Shown: positions 1-8,594, numbered from the stretch's first letter. The stretch: DNA of 50,498 nucleotides from Burkholderiales bacterium RIFOXYD12_FULL_59_19 (GCA_001771065.1 MESQ01000053.1:1-50498), one strand, 5' to 3'. The notes: generated by a model not told the origin, from the sequence alone. A program made the numbers and translations.

Positions 1-704
1 GTCTGCACCGCATCCCCCTCGCCCAACTTCACATCTTTCACGTCCAGATATGCCGCCTGCTGGCGGATCAGTTCGCCCAATTTGGCCACGCCGTAGTTGC
101 GCGGGTCGAATGAGGGGTGGCTGCGGTTGATCTGGCTGCCCAGGGCAGATAGCGTGGTCCAGCCGTCTTCGCGAGCGATGGCATTCAACGCGTTCAATAT
201 CATCGGCTTGAGCTTGGGTAACTCGGCCACGGGCTCCTTGCCGGGTTTGGCTTCTTCGGGCTCGGTGCGCAAAATTTCGGTGTAGATGAACTTGTCACAC
301 GCGGCCACAAAAGGCTCCGGCGTTTTGCGCTCGCCAAAGCCATAGACCACCAGCCCCGCCTCGCGGATGCGGGTGGCCAGCCGGGTGAAGTCGCTGTCGC
401 TGCTCACCAGGCAAAAACCGTCCACCCTGCCGGTGTGTAACACGTCCATGGCGTCGATGATCAGCGCCGAGTCGGTGGCGTTTTTGCCGCTGGTGTAAGC
501 AAACTGCTGTATCGGCTGGATGGCCATGGTGTGCAGCACGTCTTTCCAGCCCCTGAGGTTGGTGGTGGTCCAGTCGCCATAGGCGCGCTTGATGGTGGCC
601 GTGCCGTAGCGCGACACCTCGGCCAGTAGTTCCTGGATGACGGAGGCCTGCGCGTTATCGGCATCAATGAGGACGGCAAGCTTTTGGTTGGGGTTGGTGG
701 CCAT
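1..704 (-). CDS. NYN-domain (LabA/DUF88-type) protein with C-terminal OST-HTH/LOTUS-like domain, truncated by window edge
   Basis: The reverse strand reads open from an ATG at 704 to the window edge, so the C-terminus is missing. The protein begins MATNPNQKLAVLIDADNAQAS; the LIDADN acid cluster, the later ALIIDAMD stretch and the LVSSDSDFTRLA motif are the acidic metal-binding signature of NYN (PIN-like) RNase domains, over about residues 8-150. After a Glu/Pro/Lys-rich linker, residues ~175-234 (LKPMILNALNAIA, DPRNYGVAKLGELIRQ) look like an OST-HTH/LOTUS RNA-binding domain. This two-domain layout is common in bacterial LabA-like proteins, thought to act on RNA; the substrate is unknown. It is divergent from the biotin transport genes, with 159 bp between starts. 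Confidence 0.85.
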   Translation of the reverse strand, partial: MATNPNQKLAVLIDADNAQASVIQELLAEVSRYGTATIKRAYGDWTTTNLRGWKDVLHTMAIQPIQQFAYTSGKNATDSALIIDAMDVLHTGRVDGFCLVSSDSDFTRLATRIREAGLVVYGFGERKTPEPFVAACDKFIYTEILRTEPEEAKPGKEPVAELPKLKPMILNALNAIAREDGWTTLSALGSQINRSHPSFDPRNYGVAKLGELIRQQAAYLDVKDVKLGEGDAVQ

Positions 705-863
705 GGGTTTCTCCCTTGTGGTGGTGTGATCGTACAGGTTTTACTGCTTCGTTTTTTTATTGTCCGAAGTGGTCGCCAAGTAACATGCATACCTTTACAA
801 ACTCAAACTCAAACTCGAAGGGGCGTGCGGATTACTACACTTGAGGCCCACCCTTCCATTCAT

Positions 864-1643
864 ATGACGCCCCCCCTGTATTCAGAATCAAGCGAAACTT
901 CCCTGCTTGAAATCAACGCCGTCACCCTGCTGCGCGGAACCAGCAAAGTGTTTGAGGCGCTGACACTTCACTTGAGCGAGCCGCGCATCGGCCTCATTGG
1001 CGACAACGGCGCGGGAAAAAGCAGCCTATTTCGGATGATTTGCGGCCTGGACAAGCCCGAGTCCGGGACTGTGCGTGTGCGGGGCTTTGCGGCACATGAC
1101 ATCAATACGAAGCGCCCCGGCATGGTCGGCATGATGTTTCAGAACCCCGACGACCAGATCATTTTCCCGACCGTCGAGGAAGAGCTTGCACTCAGCCTGA
1201 GTCCGTCGGGCCTCCCGCGCCGCCAGGCCATCGCCAAGGCGCGTGTTTTTCTGGACTCCAGAGGACTGGGCCCCTGGGCGCAGCGCACCATGGGCAGCCT
1301 GAGCCAGGGGCAGCGCCAACATGTATGTTGGCTTGCATTGATGATTGCGTCGCCCGAGCTGCTGCTGCTCGATGAACCTTTCGCGAGTCTGGATCTGCCC
1401 GGGCAAGCGCTGCTGGGCATGGACATCGCACGCGCGAGTCAGCAGGTCATTGTGTCGACGCATCTGCTGCGCCATGTTCGCGACTTTGAACGCGTGATCT
1501 GGCTCGACAAGGGCTGCGTGCGCGCGGACGGTTCAGGTCAGGCCGTCTGTGCAGCCTACGAGGCGGATGTGGCCGCGCGCCTGGCACGGCAGGCGCTGTC
1601 GTTCAATGATGGTCCGCCGCACGGCGCCCCTTCAATCCACTAG
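864..1643 (+). CDS. bioM: Biotin ECF transporter ATPase BioM
   Basis: A 259-aa ABC ATPase and energizing subunit of the biotin energy-coupling-factor transporter; it works at the cytoplasmic face of the inner membrane with BioN and BioY. Visible motifs: Walker A GDNGAGKSS, Q-loop region MMFQNPDDQI, a signature written LSQGQRQ instead of LSGGQ, and Walker B ELLLLDEP with the SLD D-loop. The NPDDQ sequence after the Q-loop glutamine is typical of ECF-type ATPases. The ATG at 864 is chosen because homologous sequence starts just after it; an upstream in-frame ATG would add about 60 residues of unlikely sequence. The TAG stop (1641-1643) lies inside the left end of the 1640-1806 inverted repeat. 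I saw no obvious BirA box upstream. Confidence 0.9.
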   Translation: MTPPLYSESSETSLLEINAVTLLRGTSKVFEALTLHLSEPRIGLIGDNGAGKSSLFRMICGLDKPESGTVRVRGFAAHDINTKRPGMVGMMFQNPDDQIIFPTVEEELALSLSPSGLPRRQAIAKARVFLDSRGLGPWAQRTMGSLSQGQRQHVCWLALMIASPELLLLDEPFASLDLPGQALLGMDIARASQQVIVSTHLLRHVRDFERVIWLDKGCVRADGSGQAVCAAYEADVAARLARQALSFNDGPPHGAPSIH

Positions 1644-1806
1644 TGCGGCGACTCAGAAATGGAGGAACAAAATGAAAATGACGGATTTTTCTGACTGGCT
1701 AGGCGAGAGGAGGCGACATAGCCGTAGCTATGGCAACGACGAACAACGACGTCAGGCGGGAAAAGACGCGTTTTCATGTTCCTGTATTTCTGAGTCGCGG
1801 TACTAG
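1640..1806. repeat. Imperfect 167-bp inverted-repeat (MITE-like) element inside the bioMNY operon
   Basis: The sequence folds back on itself. The left outer arm (from 1641, containing GACTCAGAAAT and GGAACA) matches the reverse complement of the right outer arm (GTTCC, ATTTCTGAGTC, ending near 1805). A core palindrome CATAGCCGTAGCTATG lies near the centre. Outer ends are CTAGTG and TACTAG. It supplies the bioM stop codon and fills the bioM-bioN spacer. It encodes no convincing protein and lacks a transposase, so it is best described as a non-autonomous palindromic element. In bioMNY mRNA it would form a long hairpin. Confidence 0.75.
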
Positions 1807-1830
1807 ACAAACACGCGAAGGAATCCACCC

Positions 1831-2424
1831 TTGGGAAGTCTTTACAGCGACCACATCACCTGGCTGCACCGCGTCCCCGCAGCCTTCAAGCTGTTTTGCT
1901 TTGCCGTGCTCGGCACGGCACAGTTTCTGATGGGCAGCCCCACGGCACTGGTCCTCAGTGCGCTGGCGTGCTCCCTGCTGTTCGTCTCGCTGGGGCGCGC
2001 CATTTACCCAGCGCGCAAACTCGTGCTCTCGATCGTGCTCGCCAGTCTTTTGATCGTGGCGTTTCACGCCTTCATGCAGCAGCCCAGTCTGGGCGTGGTC
2101 AGTGCCTTGCGGCTTTTGAGCGCCTCGCTGCTGGGCATCGCCCTGACGCTGACGACGCGCTCGCGCGATTTGCTCGACGTGTTCGAGCGGCTCCTGTCAC
2201 CACTGCAGCGTTTGGGCATCAGAACCGAGCGGCTTGCCCTGCAGCTGGCCATGATGCTGCGCTTTACGGAACACTTTTTCGTGGTGTGGAAGCGTCTGGA
2301 TGACGCGCACCGCATCAGAACGGGCAAGGCAGGGGGCCTGCGAATTCTGGCGCCGCTGACCATTCAGATGCTGGTCTGCGCGCGACGGGCAGCAGATACA
2401 CTCGAATTGCGCCTGGGCGAATGA
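1831..2424 (+). CDS. bioN: Biotin ECF transporter transmembrane subunit BioN (EcfT family)
   Basis: A 197-aa polytopic membrane protein of the EcfT/CbiQ family, which couples the ATPase BioM to the substrate-binding subunit BioY. It has hydrophobic segments around residues 18-65, 70-90 and 95-110. Near the C-terminus are LALQLAMMLRF and the charged CARRAADTLELRL stretch, corresponding to the EcfT coupling motif with its conserved arginines. The first usable start is TTG at 1831, preceded by GAAGGA about 9 nt upstream, which is an acceptable ribosome-binding site. The gene is separated from bioM by the palindromic element and followed after 52 bp by bioY. Confidence 0.85.
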   Translation: MGSLYSDHITWLHRVPAAFKLFCFAVLGTAQFLMGSPTALVLSALACSLLFVSLGRAIYPARKLVLSIVLASLLIVAFHAFMQQPSLGVVSALRLLSASLLGIALTLTTRSRDLLDVFERLLSPLQRLGIRTERLALQLAMMLRFTEHFFVVWKRLDDAHRIRTGKAGGLRILAPLTIQMLVCARRAADTLELRLGE

Positions 2425-2476
2425 CGCCGGACCTTCCTTTAACCCTGCCCTGAGAGGCACAAGTACTTTTTTCACC

Positions 2477-3046
2477 ATGAAATCATCGCGTTCACTGGCC
2501 CTTGTTTCCCTGTTTGCCGCCCTGATGGCCGTGCTGGGGCTGATCCCCAAAATCGACTTGCCCCTGGGGGTTCCGATCACGCTTCAGACCCTGGGCGTGA
2601 TGCTGGCGGGCTGCATGCTGGGCCCCAAAAGAGGGCTGCAGGCCATTGTGCTGTTTCTGGGCGCCGTGGCGCTGGGCTTGCCCCTGTTGTCGGGCGGGCG
2701 CGGCGGCTTTGGCGTTTTCCTGGCCCCGTCCGCGGGCTACCTCATCGGCATGCCCTTTGGCGCCTTCGTGACGGGCTGGGTGATGTCGCGGCTTCCGGGC
2801 GCCGCGCCGCAGCACATTGCCGTCAACGCCTTCATCGCATCAAGCCTCGGGGGTCTGCTTACGGTCCATGCTTTTGGCGTCGCGGGCCTGGTGAAGCTGG
2901 CCAGTCTGACGTGGACGCAGGCGTTTTTTGGAACACTGGTGTTTGTTCCGGGTGACCTGATCAAGTGCGCGCTGTGCGCCATGGTGGTTCACACGGTGGC
3001 GCGCGGCGTGCCCGACTGGCACTTTGGAGGCCGGGCGCTGAAATGA
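2477..3046 (+). CDS. bioY: Biotin transporter substrate-binding subunit BioY
   Basis: A 189-aa integral membrane S-component that binds biotin. It shows the BioY family pattern: N-terminal helix, then LPLGVPITLQTLGVMLAGCMLGPKRG in the sequence order typical of the family, GGFGVFLAPSAGYLIGMPFGAFVTGW in the middle, and a C-terminal VPGDLIKCALCAMV helix with the conserved acidic/Lys pair. Length matches the family (about 190 aa). It forms a transporter with BioM and BioN; BioY alone can also import biotin in some bacteria. Its TGA overlaps the ATG of the following ligase (ATGA at 3043-3046), so the two are probably translationally coupled. Confidence 0.92.
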   Translation: MKSSRSLALVSLFAALMAVLGLIPKIDLPLGVPITLQTLGVMLAGCMLGPKRGLQAIVLFLGAVALGLPLLSGGRGGFGVFLAPSAGYLIGMPFGAFVTGWVMSRLPGAAPQHIAVNAFIASSLGGLLTVHAFGVAGLVKLASLTWTQAFFGTLVFVPGDLIKCALCAMVVHTVARGVPDWHFGGRALK

Positions 3047-4482
3047 ACCGGGGATATGCCGCTGACCTGGTGCATGCGCGCCTGGCCGAGTGGGCGCATT
3101 CACGCGGTGACGCCATTGCCATTCGTAATGGTCTGCAGACGCTCACGTTTTTCCAGCTTCACGAGGCCGTCACGCGCCGGTCCAGCGAACTCCTGCGCTC
3201 GAGCGCACCGGCGACCCTCCTGGTCGACGATGCCTTGCCGATGACCCAGAGAATCGTGGACTTTCTGGGCATCATCACAAGCGGGCGCTGTGCCGCGGTG
3301 GGCGACCCCGATTGGCCGCCTCGGGTACGCCAGACGGTGTTGGCGTCGCTGCCGACGCAGGCCGCCGAGCTGCCCGCGCCGCGCCCTGAGTCGCCCTTTT
3401 ATATGGGGTACACCTCCGGCAGCACCGGCACGCCCAAAGCTTACACACGCAGCCACCAGTCGTGGACAACCAGCTTTCGGGCCTGCCTGGAGGAGTTCGG
3501 GCCGCACGCCAGCAGCTGCATTCTGGCGCCCGGCCGGGACTCGCATTCGCTCTTTCTGTTTGGCATGATGCTCGGACTCTGGAGCGGGGCAGGCATTGTG
3601 GTGCAGGAGCGCTTTTCTGCGGCGGCGGTGCTTGACACCCTGCGGCGCGGGCTCACGCCGTGTCTGGTGGCCGTGCCCAGCCAGCTGATGCTGATGGTTG
3701 AGGTGGCAAGACACCGGGGCGGTGCACCCATTGAAGCGGTCCGGCTCATCCTGATCAGCGGTTCGCGCTGGATCCGCTCGCGCACCGCGGAGCTTCGTGC
3801 CTTGTTTCCCTGCGCGCGGATCATCGAGTTTTACGGCGCCTCCGAGACCAGCTTTATCGCCTGGATGGACACCGATGAGGCCACACCCCCGGCGGTGGTG
3901 GGCCGGCCATTCAAAAACGTCGAGCTGCAGATCCGTGACATCGGCGAGGGCGAAGCTGCGGGCCTGATCTACGTGCGCAGCCCCATGGTGTTCACGGACT
4001 ATGTCGGTGGCGCCGCTGACAGCACCGCCGCCCTCCGGGACGGCGACTGGCTGAGTGTGCGCGACCTCGGGTATCTTGATGCGCAGGGCCGACTCTGTCT
4101 GACGGGGCGTCAAAACCGCATGCTCGTGACTCAGGGGAAAAATCTGTTTTCCGAAGAGCTGGAGTGCGTCTTGCAAACGCATCCATCGATCATGAGCGCA
4201 TCGGTGCAGGGCGTCGACGATCCGCTGCGCGGATTTCTGGTGGTCGCCCTGCTCGAGTTGCGCCAGCACCCGGCGCACAAGCCGCCCACGGCTAGCCAGC
4301 TCGCCGCCTGGTGCCGTCAAAGCCTTGAAGCCTATAAAGTACCGAAAAAATTCTATGTCTGCCAGGACTGGCGCCTCACGCCCAGCGGCAAGACCGATCA
4401 CGCGGCGCTTGCGCAAAGCTTGCGGCGCCATCTCGACGGAGCTGCCTCCGGGGACTTGCCATGTCTGACCCCACTGCCCTGA
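3043..4482 (+). CDS. AMP-dependent acyl-CoA ligase linked to biotin transport (YhfT-like)
   Basis: A 479-aa ANL-superfamily adenylating enzyme. Motifs in order: phosphate-binding loop YTSGSTGTPKAYTRSHQSW, EFYGASETSFIAW (A5), DGDWLSVRDLGYLD (A7), the hinge region GRQNRMLVTQGKNLFSEELE (A8) and LTPSGKTDHAAL with the A10 catalytic lysine. It should activate a carboxylic acid as an acyl-adenylate and pass it to CoA or another thiol; the substrate cannot be read from sequence. The start is the ATG overlapping the bioY stop. In Bacillus subtilis, bioY paralogue yhfU is likewise followed by ligase yhfT and thiolase yhfS in a BirA-controlled operon (recalled knowledge). That parallel suggests a role with a biotin precursor such as a pimelate-like or fatty acid. 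Confidence 0.85.
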   Translation: MNRGYAADLVHARLAEWAHSRGDAIAIRNGLQTLTFFQLHEAVTRRSSELLRSSAPATLLVDDALPMTQRIVDFLGIITSGRCAAVGDPDWPPRVRQTVLASLPTQAAELPAPRPESPFYMGYTSGSTGTPKAYTRSHQSWTTSFRACLEEFGPHASSCILAPGRDSHSLFLFGMMLGLWSGAGIVVQERFSAAAVLDTLRRGLTPCLVAVPSQLMLMVEVARHRGGAPIEAVRLILISGSRWIRSRTAELRALFPCARIIEFYGASETSFIAWMDTDEATPPAVVGRPFKNVELQIRDIGEGEAAGLIYVRSPMVFTDYVGGAADSTAALRDGDWLSVRDLGYLDAQGRLCLTGRQNRMLVTQGKNLFSEELECVLQTHPSIMSASVQGVDDPLRGFLVVALLELRQHPAHKPPTASQLAAWCRQSLEAYKVPKKFYVCQDWRLTPSGKTDHAALAQSLRRHLDGAASGDLPCLTPLP

Positions 4483-5648
4483 TTGGTGCGTGGGCGCGCA
4501 GCGCGGTGGCCCCCCACGGCGGTGCGTTTCGCACCCTGCATACGCACGAGATCGCCGCGCCCGTTGTGCGCGCCTTGTTGGCGCGTGCGGGCATCGGCGC
4601 GCAGGCGGTCGACGCGGTTGTGCTCGGCAATGCGTTGGGCGCAGGCGGCAATCCGGCCCGCATGGTCGCGCTGGCAGCGGGCCTGCCCGAACGCTGCGCG
4701 GCATTTTCGGTCGATACGCAGTGCTGCTCCGGGATAGACGCGGTATCGATGGCCGTGGGCCTGTTGGCATCGGGCCAGGCCTCGGTTGTTATTGCCGGCG
4801 GTGTGGAGGCCTGGAGTCGCGCCCCGATCCGGCAACTGCGACCGCTGCGTGAAGGCGAGCCCGCCATCGCGTATGACAGGCCAGCATTTTCTCCGGACCC
4901 TTCACGGGACCCGGACTTGCTGGTGTCGGCAGCGCGTTATGCGCAACAGCACGGCTTTAGCCGCGCTGAGCAAGATGCCTACGCGGTGCTCAGCCATCAA
5001 CGCGCCACCACGCATGCGCCAACTTTGGCGCTGGAGATTATGCCCATCCATGACTTGAACCGGGACGCATATCCACGCGCCACCAGTCTGGTCCGTGCCG
5101 CCCGCATGCCTGTGGCCATCAGGCGCGCGTCATGGGAAGACGCTGCCTGGCCACATCCACAGGAAACTGCCGACTGCTCGGTCAGCACGCTGGCCATTTC
5201 GGCCAGGGCCGATGGCGCGGCGCTGGTTTTACTGGCTAGCTCGCAGGCATGCAAAAAGCACGGTATCGCCCCGCAGGCGGCCTGGGTGACGTCTGCCTCT
5301 GTGGGATGTGATTCGGCAACCCCGTTGATCGCGGCCGAAAAAGCAGCTGTTGCGGCGCTGTTGCGCGCAGGCTTGCACTCGATCAAGGGCATGCGCGTGA
5401 TTGAATTGCATGATGCGTTTGCGGTCCAGGGGCTGAGTTTTTGCAAGGCCCTGGGGATCGACCCGGAACGCATCAATCGGCGTGGGGGGGGGCTGGCACG
5501 CGGTCACCCGATAGGCGCCTCTGGCGCGGTCGCCCTGGTGCGCCTGCTTTCTGATTTGCTGCGCGATGAAGAACTCGGAGCGCGGGGGCTTGTCGCCGTC
5601 GCGGGTGCCGGGGGCATCGGTGCCGCAGCCATATTGGAGCGGTTCTGA
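4461..5648 (+). CDS. Thiolase-fold acyltransferase linked to biotin transport (YhfS-like), second catalytic Cys absent
   Basis: A 395-aa thiolase-superfamily protein starting 22 bp before the ligase stop, so probably co-translated. The nucleophile region is DTQCCSGIDAV (canonical NxxCGSG). Later come ELHDAFAVQG (canonical NEAFA) and GGGLARGHPIGASGAVA with the active-site His. The C-terminal loop that normally carries the second catalytic cysteine (CxGGGxG) reads VAVAGAGGIGAA, with Ala where Cys is expected. It therefore retains the acyl-enzyme Cys and GHP His but may not perform ordinary biosynthetic condensation or thiolysis; HDAF resembles SCP2-type thiolases. With the adjacent ligase it may shorten or condense an acyl-CoA feeding biotin synthesis (inference). 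Confidence 0.82.
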   Translation: MSDPTALIGAWARSAVAPHGGAFRTLHTHEIAAPVVRALLARAGIGAQAVDAVVLGNALGAGGNPARMVALAAGLPERCAAFSVDTQCCSGIDAVSMAVGLLASGQASVVIAGGVEAWSRAPIRQLRPLREGEPAIAYDRPAFSPDPSRDPDLLVSAARYAQQHGFSRAEQDAYAVLSHQRATTHAPTLALEIMPIHDLNRDAYPRATSLVRAARMPVAIRRASWEDAAWPHPQETADCSVSTLAISARADGAALVLLASSQACKKHGIAPQAAWVTSASVGCDSATPLIAAEKAAVAALLRAGLHSIKGMRVIELHDAFAVQGLSFCKALGIDPERINRRGGGLARGHPIGASGAVALVRLLSDLLRDEELGARGLVAVAGAGGIGAAAILERF

Positions 5649-5650
5649 AC

Positions 5651-6343
5651 TCAGGCGATGACGCGAAAGTAATCATCCAGACCACAACGCGTGGTCTTCG
5701 CCTGGTTCACCGGTGCCGCCTCGTCGGCATAGCCTAACGCCAGCCCGCAGACAATGGCGCAATGTGCATCGAGATCGAGGCTGCGGCGCACGAGGTTGGG
5801 CAATGTGGCCAAGGCCCCAATCGCACAGGTCGCCAGGCCGTGGGATTGCGCCGCGAGCATCAAGCCATAAATCGCCATGCCCAGATCGAGGTAGCCACCG
5901 CTTCCAAACGCGCGGTTGATGGTGATCACCAGGGCCACGGGCGCGTCAAAAAATTCGAAATTTCGTTCAAACTGCGCATCCCGGCCTGAGCGGTCCTCGC
6001 GCCCAATGCCCAGCGCGCCATACAGCGCCTGGGCCGATGCCGCTTGCCGACGTCTCAGACCCATCGGCATGGGGTCGGGATATGACCCGTAGTCCCCGAC
6101 CTCCTTGAGTCCGTTGCGCCAGGCGTCGCTCAGCGCAGCCGAAAGCCGCCTGCGTGCCTGGCCTTCAACGAGGAGGAAGCTGCCGGGTTGCAGATTGGCG
6201 CCGCTTGGCGCCTGTCGGGCACTCATTAAAATTTGGTGAAGCAGACTCTGGGGAACGGGCTCCGGCAGGAAAGCCCGCACGGATTGCCGCTGCGTCGCAA
6301 GCCGGGTCAACACATCGGAGTCTGGGAGTTTCAAAATGGCCAT
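5651..6343 (-). CDS. Nitroreductase-family FMN oxidoreductase
   Basis: A 230-aa member of the NfsB/BluB-type nitroreductase fold. Visible features are the N-terminal FMN-binding TQRQSVRAF, then SARQAPSGANLQPGSFLLV, the central DLGMAIYGLMLAAQSHGLATCAIGAL helix and the C-terminal CGLALGYADEAAPVN with GLDDYFRVIA. It probably uses NAD(P)H to reduce nitroaromatics, quinones or flavins; the physiological substrate is unknown. The ATG at 6343 is preferred to an upstream TTG at 6358. Convergent with the thiolase (2 bp between stops) and divergent from the MaoC gene, with about 40 bp between starts. Confidence 0.82.
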   Translation of the reverse strand: MAILKLPDSDVLTRLATQRQSVRAFLPEPVPQSLLHQILMSARQAPSGANLQPGSFLLVEGQARRRLSAALSDAWRNGLKEVGDYGSYPDPMPMGLRRRQAASAQALYGALGIGREDRSGRDAQFERNFEFFDAPVALVITINRAFGSGGYLDLGMAIYGLMLAAQSHGLATCAIGALATLPNLVRRSLDLDAHCAIVCGLALGYADEAAPVNQAKTTRCGLDDYFRVIA

Positions 6344-6381
6344 GCAGGAGAAAATCAAACGTTAATTATCCGGTCTTCAAA

Positions 6382-7236
6382 GTGAATTACAAGCATCTCA
6401 AAAACAGAACGTTTGACGACGTGCGTCAGCGCTACGGGGCGTCGGACACAATTTTGTATGCCCTGGGCGTCGGCATGGGCTCGGACCCGGGCGATTTGAA
6501 GCAGCTGCGTTATGTCCATGGGGAGGACCTGCTCGCCTTGCCGACGATGGCCGTGGTGCTGGGCAGCCCGGCTTTTTGGATGCGCTCGCCCGACGCGGCG
6601 CTCGACTGGAAGAACATTGTTCATCTCGAACAGGAGTTGACGCTGCACCGCCCCCTGAAGGCCAGCGGTGACGTGGTGGGCAAGACCGTGGTGGAGGCGG
6701 TCGTCGACAAGCGCGCCCAAGGCGCCCTGCTCTCTACACGGTGCGATCTTTTCGATGCCGCCACGTCGGAGCTCATCGCGAACATGCGATCTGCCAACCT
6801 GTGCCGCAGCGACGGCCACTTTGGAGGTACCGACACGGTGGACGCGCCGCCAAAGTGGCGCCCCCAAGGACCACCTGACATCACCTGCATCTTGCCGACC
6901 TTCGCACAATCCGCGCTAATCTACGGCCTCAGCGGCGACGACAACCCCCTGCATGCCGATATGCGGGTCGCGCAGGGCGCGGGGTTTGACCGGCCGGTGT
7001 TGCAGGGCCTGTGCACGTTTGGCATTGCCGGTCATGCGGCACTCCGTGTGTTTTGCGACTATGCGCCGGAGCGACTGAAAAAGTTGAGGGTCAGGTTTGC
7101 TGCGCCGCTTTATCCGGGAGAGAGCGTGCACACCACGTTCTGGCACCTTGGACGCGGCACGGCCGCCTTCCAGTGCCATTCGGTGGAGCGCAATGTCATG
7201 GTCATCAATAACGGTTTCGTCGAATACGTTGAATAG
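6382..7236 (+). CDS. MaoC-type 2-enoyl-CoA hydratase (hydratase 2, double hot-dog)
   Basis: About 284 aa, resembling the hydratase-2 domain of peroxisomal multifunctional enzyme type 2. The N-terminal hot-dog half has DTILYALGVGMGSDP and ALPTMAVVLGSP. The C-terminal MaoC half carries the catalytic motif as LIYGLSGDDNPLHADMRVAQGAGFDRPVLQGLCTFG, with Asp and His in the DxNPLH pattern. It should hydrate trans-2-enoyl-CoA to (R)-3-hydroxyacyl-CoA. No ATG lies at the expected N-terminus; GTG at 6382 is the best codon, though homology-like sequence (VNYPVF) begins a few codons upstream, so the start is uncertain. Fits a fatty-acyl context with the ligase and thiolase-like genes upstream. Confidence 0.8.
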   Translation: MNYKHLKNRTFDDVRQRYGASDTILYALGVGMGSDPGDLKQLRYVHGEDLLALPTMAVVLGSPAFWMRSPDAALDWKNIVHLEQELTLHRPLKASGDVVGKTVVEAVVDKRAQGALLSTRCDLFDAATSELIANMRSANLCRSDGHFGGTDTVDAPPKWRPQGPPDITCILPTFAQSALIYGLSGDDNPLHADMRVAQGAGFDRPVLQGLCTFGIAGHAALRVFCDYAPERLKKLRVRFAAPLYPGESVHTTFWHLGRGTAAFQCHSVERNVMVINNGFVEYVE

Positions 7237-7241
7237 GCAAA

Positions 7242-7901
7242 TCAGCCGCACACGCCGTGATTAAAGTGCTCAACGCCCCGCCACGTGCCAGGCGCCAGAC
7301 CGTCCAGTGAGTAAGGCCCAATGGCAGCCCGAATCAGCCGCAGCGTCGGGTAACCCACCGCTGCGGTCATGCGGCGAACCTGGCGGTTGCGCCCCTCCGA
7401 GATCACCAACTCCAGCCAACTGGTGGGGATGGACTGGCGAAAGCGCACGGGTGGTTCGCGCGCCCAGAGCGGCTCGGGCTGCGGTATCAACTTGGCGCGA
7501 GCAGGCCGGGTGGGGCCATCGTTCAATTGAACCCCCTGGCGCAAGGACACCAGTGCCGCATCAATCGGCACACCTTCAACTTGCACCCAGTAAGTCTTTT
7601 CCATCTTGTGGCGCGGGTCGCTGATGCGGGCTTGCAGCTTGCCGTCATTGGTGAGCAACAGCAGGCCTTCACTGTCGGCGTCGAGCCTTCCGGCCACGTA
7701 CACGCCGGGGATGTCGATGAAGTCCTTGAGCCCGCGCCAGCGCCCTTCGGCCGTGAATTGACTCAAGACACCATAGGGTTTGTTGAAACAAATCAAGTGC
7801 ACGCCACTGGTCTCACGGCCGTGCACACCACCTTGGGCCAGCGCTGCTGCGCCCCGGGCAAGGCCAGCGGTACCGCTGGGGTAAAAATGTGAATCGCTCA
7901 T
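7242..7901 (-). CDS. rluE: RluE/RsuA-family 23S rRNA pseudouridine synthase
   Basis: A 219-aa protein of the RsuA/RluB/E/F family. It has no N-terminal S4 domain, as in RluE (E. coli 217 aa). Motifs: [14 protein letters not shown], the catalytic loop [19 protein letters not shown] with the nucleophilic Asp, [11 protein letters not shown], and the C-terminal [26 protein letters not shown]. By family it isomerises a uridine (U2457 in E. coli numbering) in 23S rRNA. The ATG at 7901 is chosen because upstream in-frame sequence is not family-like. Convergent with the MaoC gene, 5 bp apart. Confidence 0.85.
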   Translation of the reverse strand: MSDSHFYPSGTAGLARGAAALAQGGVHGRETSGVHLICFNKPYGVLSQFTAEGRWRGLKDFIDIPGVYVAGRLDADSEGLLLLTNDGKLQARISDPRHKMEKTYWVQVEGVPIDAALVSLRQGVQLNDGPTRPARAKLIPQPEPLWAREPPVRFRQSIPTSWLELVISEGRNRQVRRMTAAVGYPTLRLIRAAIGPYSLDGLAPGTWRGVEHFNHGVCG

Positions 7902-8026
7902 GGGATGTTTGCCGGATTGAATGCGGTTTGAAAGTGACAAGGCGATTATCTGGGTGCCAAGGGCTACACTGACGACCCGACGCTGTGAGCGGCCAGGTCT
8001 GGCCGCCAGACCCAACAGGTAAGTCC

Positions 8027-8566
8027 ATGCATGCCCAAGACATTCTCCATTTCTGGTTCGATGAGCTGACGCCCAGGCAGCACTTTGCCAAAGACCCGGC
8101 GCTGGATGCAACGATGCGCGAGCGGTTTGAGGGCATCCTGCTGTCGGCGGCGCAGTGCGAGCTTTTTGACTGGCGCACAAGCCCGCAAGGGCGAGCGGCA
8201 GAAATCGTGCTGCTGGACCAGTTTTCACGCAACATTTTTCGCGACACACCGCGTGCGTTTGCGCAAGACGCGTTGGCCCTTGCGCTCGCGCAGGAACTGG
8301 TGGCCAGCGGACAAGACCTCAGTTTGCCGCTGGAACAGCGCCGGTTTGTCTACATGCCCTACATGCACAGCGAGTCTGCGCTGGTGCATACACAGGCGGT
8401 GCGGCTGTTCTCACAGCCGGGGCTTGAAAACAATCTGGATTTTGAATTGCGCCACCAGGCCATCATCACCCGCTTTGGCAGGTTTCCCCACCGCAACGCG
8501 CTGTTGGAACGCCTTTCCAGCGCCGAAGAAATTGCATTTTTAGCCACGCCGGGGTCGTCTTTCTGA
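8027..8566 (+). CDS. DUF924 family protein
   Basis: A 179-aa protein with the DUF924 pattern: N-terminal [18 protein letters not shown], central [23 protein letters not shown], then [21 protein letters not shown] and [14 protein letters not shown] near the C-terminus. The family is a soluble all-helical TPR-like protein of unknown biochemical role. The ATG at 8027 is the first start with family-like sequence behind it. First gene of a tight rightward group (DUF924, DUF427, small protein, radical SAM). Confidence 0.85.
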   Translation: MHAQDILHFWFDELTPRQHFAKDPALDATMRERFEGILLSAAQCELFDWRTSPQGRAAEIVLLDQFSRNIFRDTPRAFAQDALALALAQELVASGQDLSLPLEQRRFVYMPYMHSESALVHTQAVRLFSQPGLENNLDFELRHQAIITRFGRFPHRNALLERLSSAEEIAFLATPGSSF

Positions 8567-8594
8567 TCCCTGCACACCGGAGAACCTGACAACC

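Noticed and set aside
461..790. Open frame of 109 codons on the minus strand over the NYN gene
   Set aside because: Pro/Thr/Ser-rich shadow of the real gene, whose frame gives recognisable NYN motifs.
803..823. Short tandem AAACTC repeats upstream of bioM
   Set aside because: Only about three copies; no function can be argued.
3100..4770. A 556-codon open frame opposite the ligase and thiolase genes
   Set aside because: Composition is Arg/His/Pro/Ala-rich and no domain is visible; the plus strand has full adenylation motifs and coupled starts.
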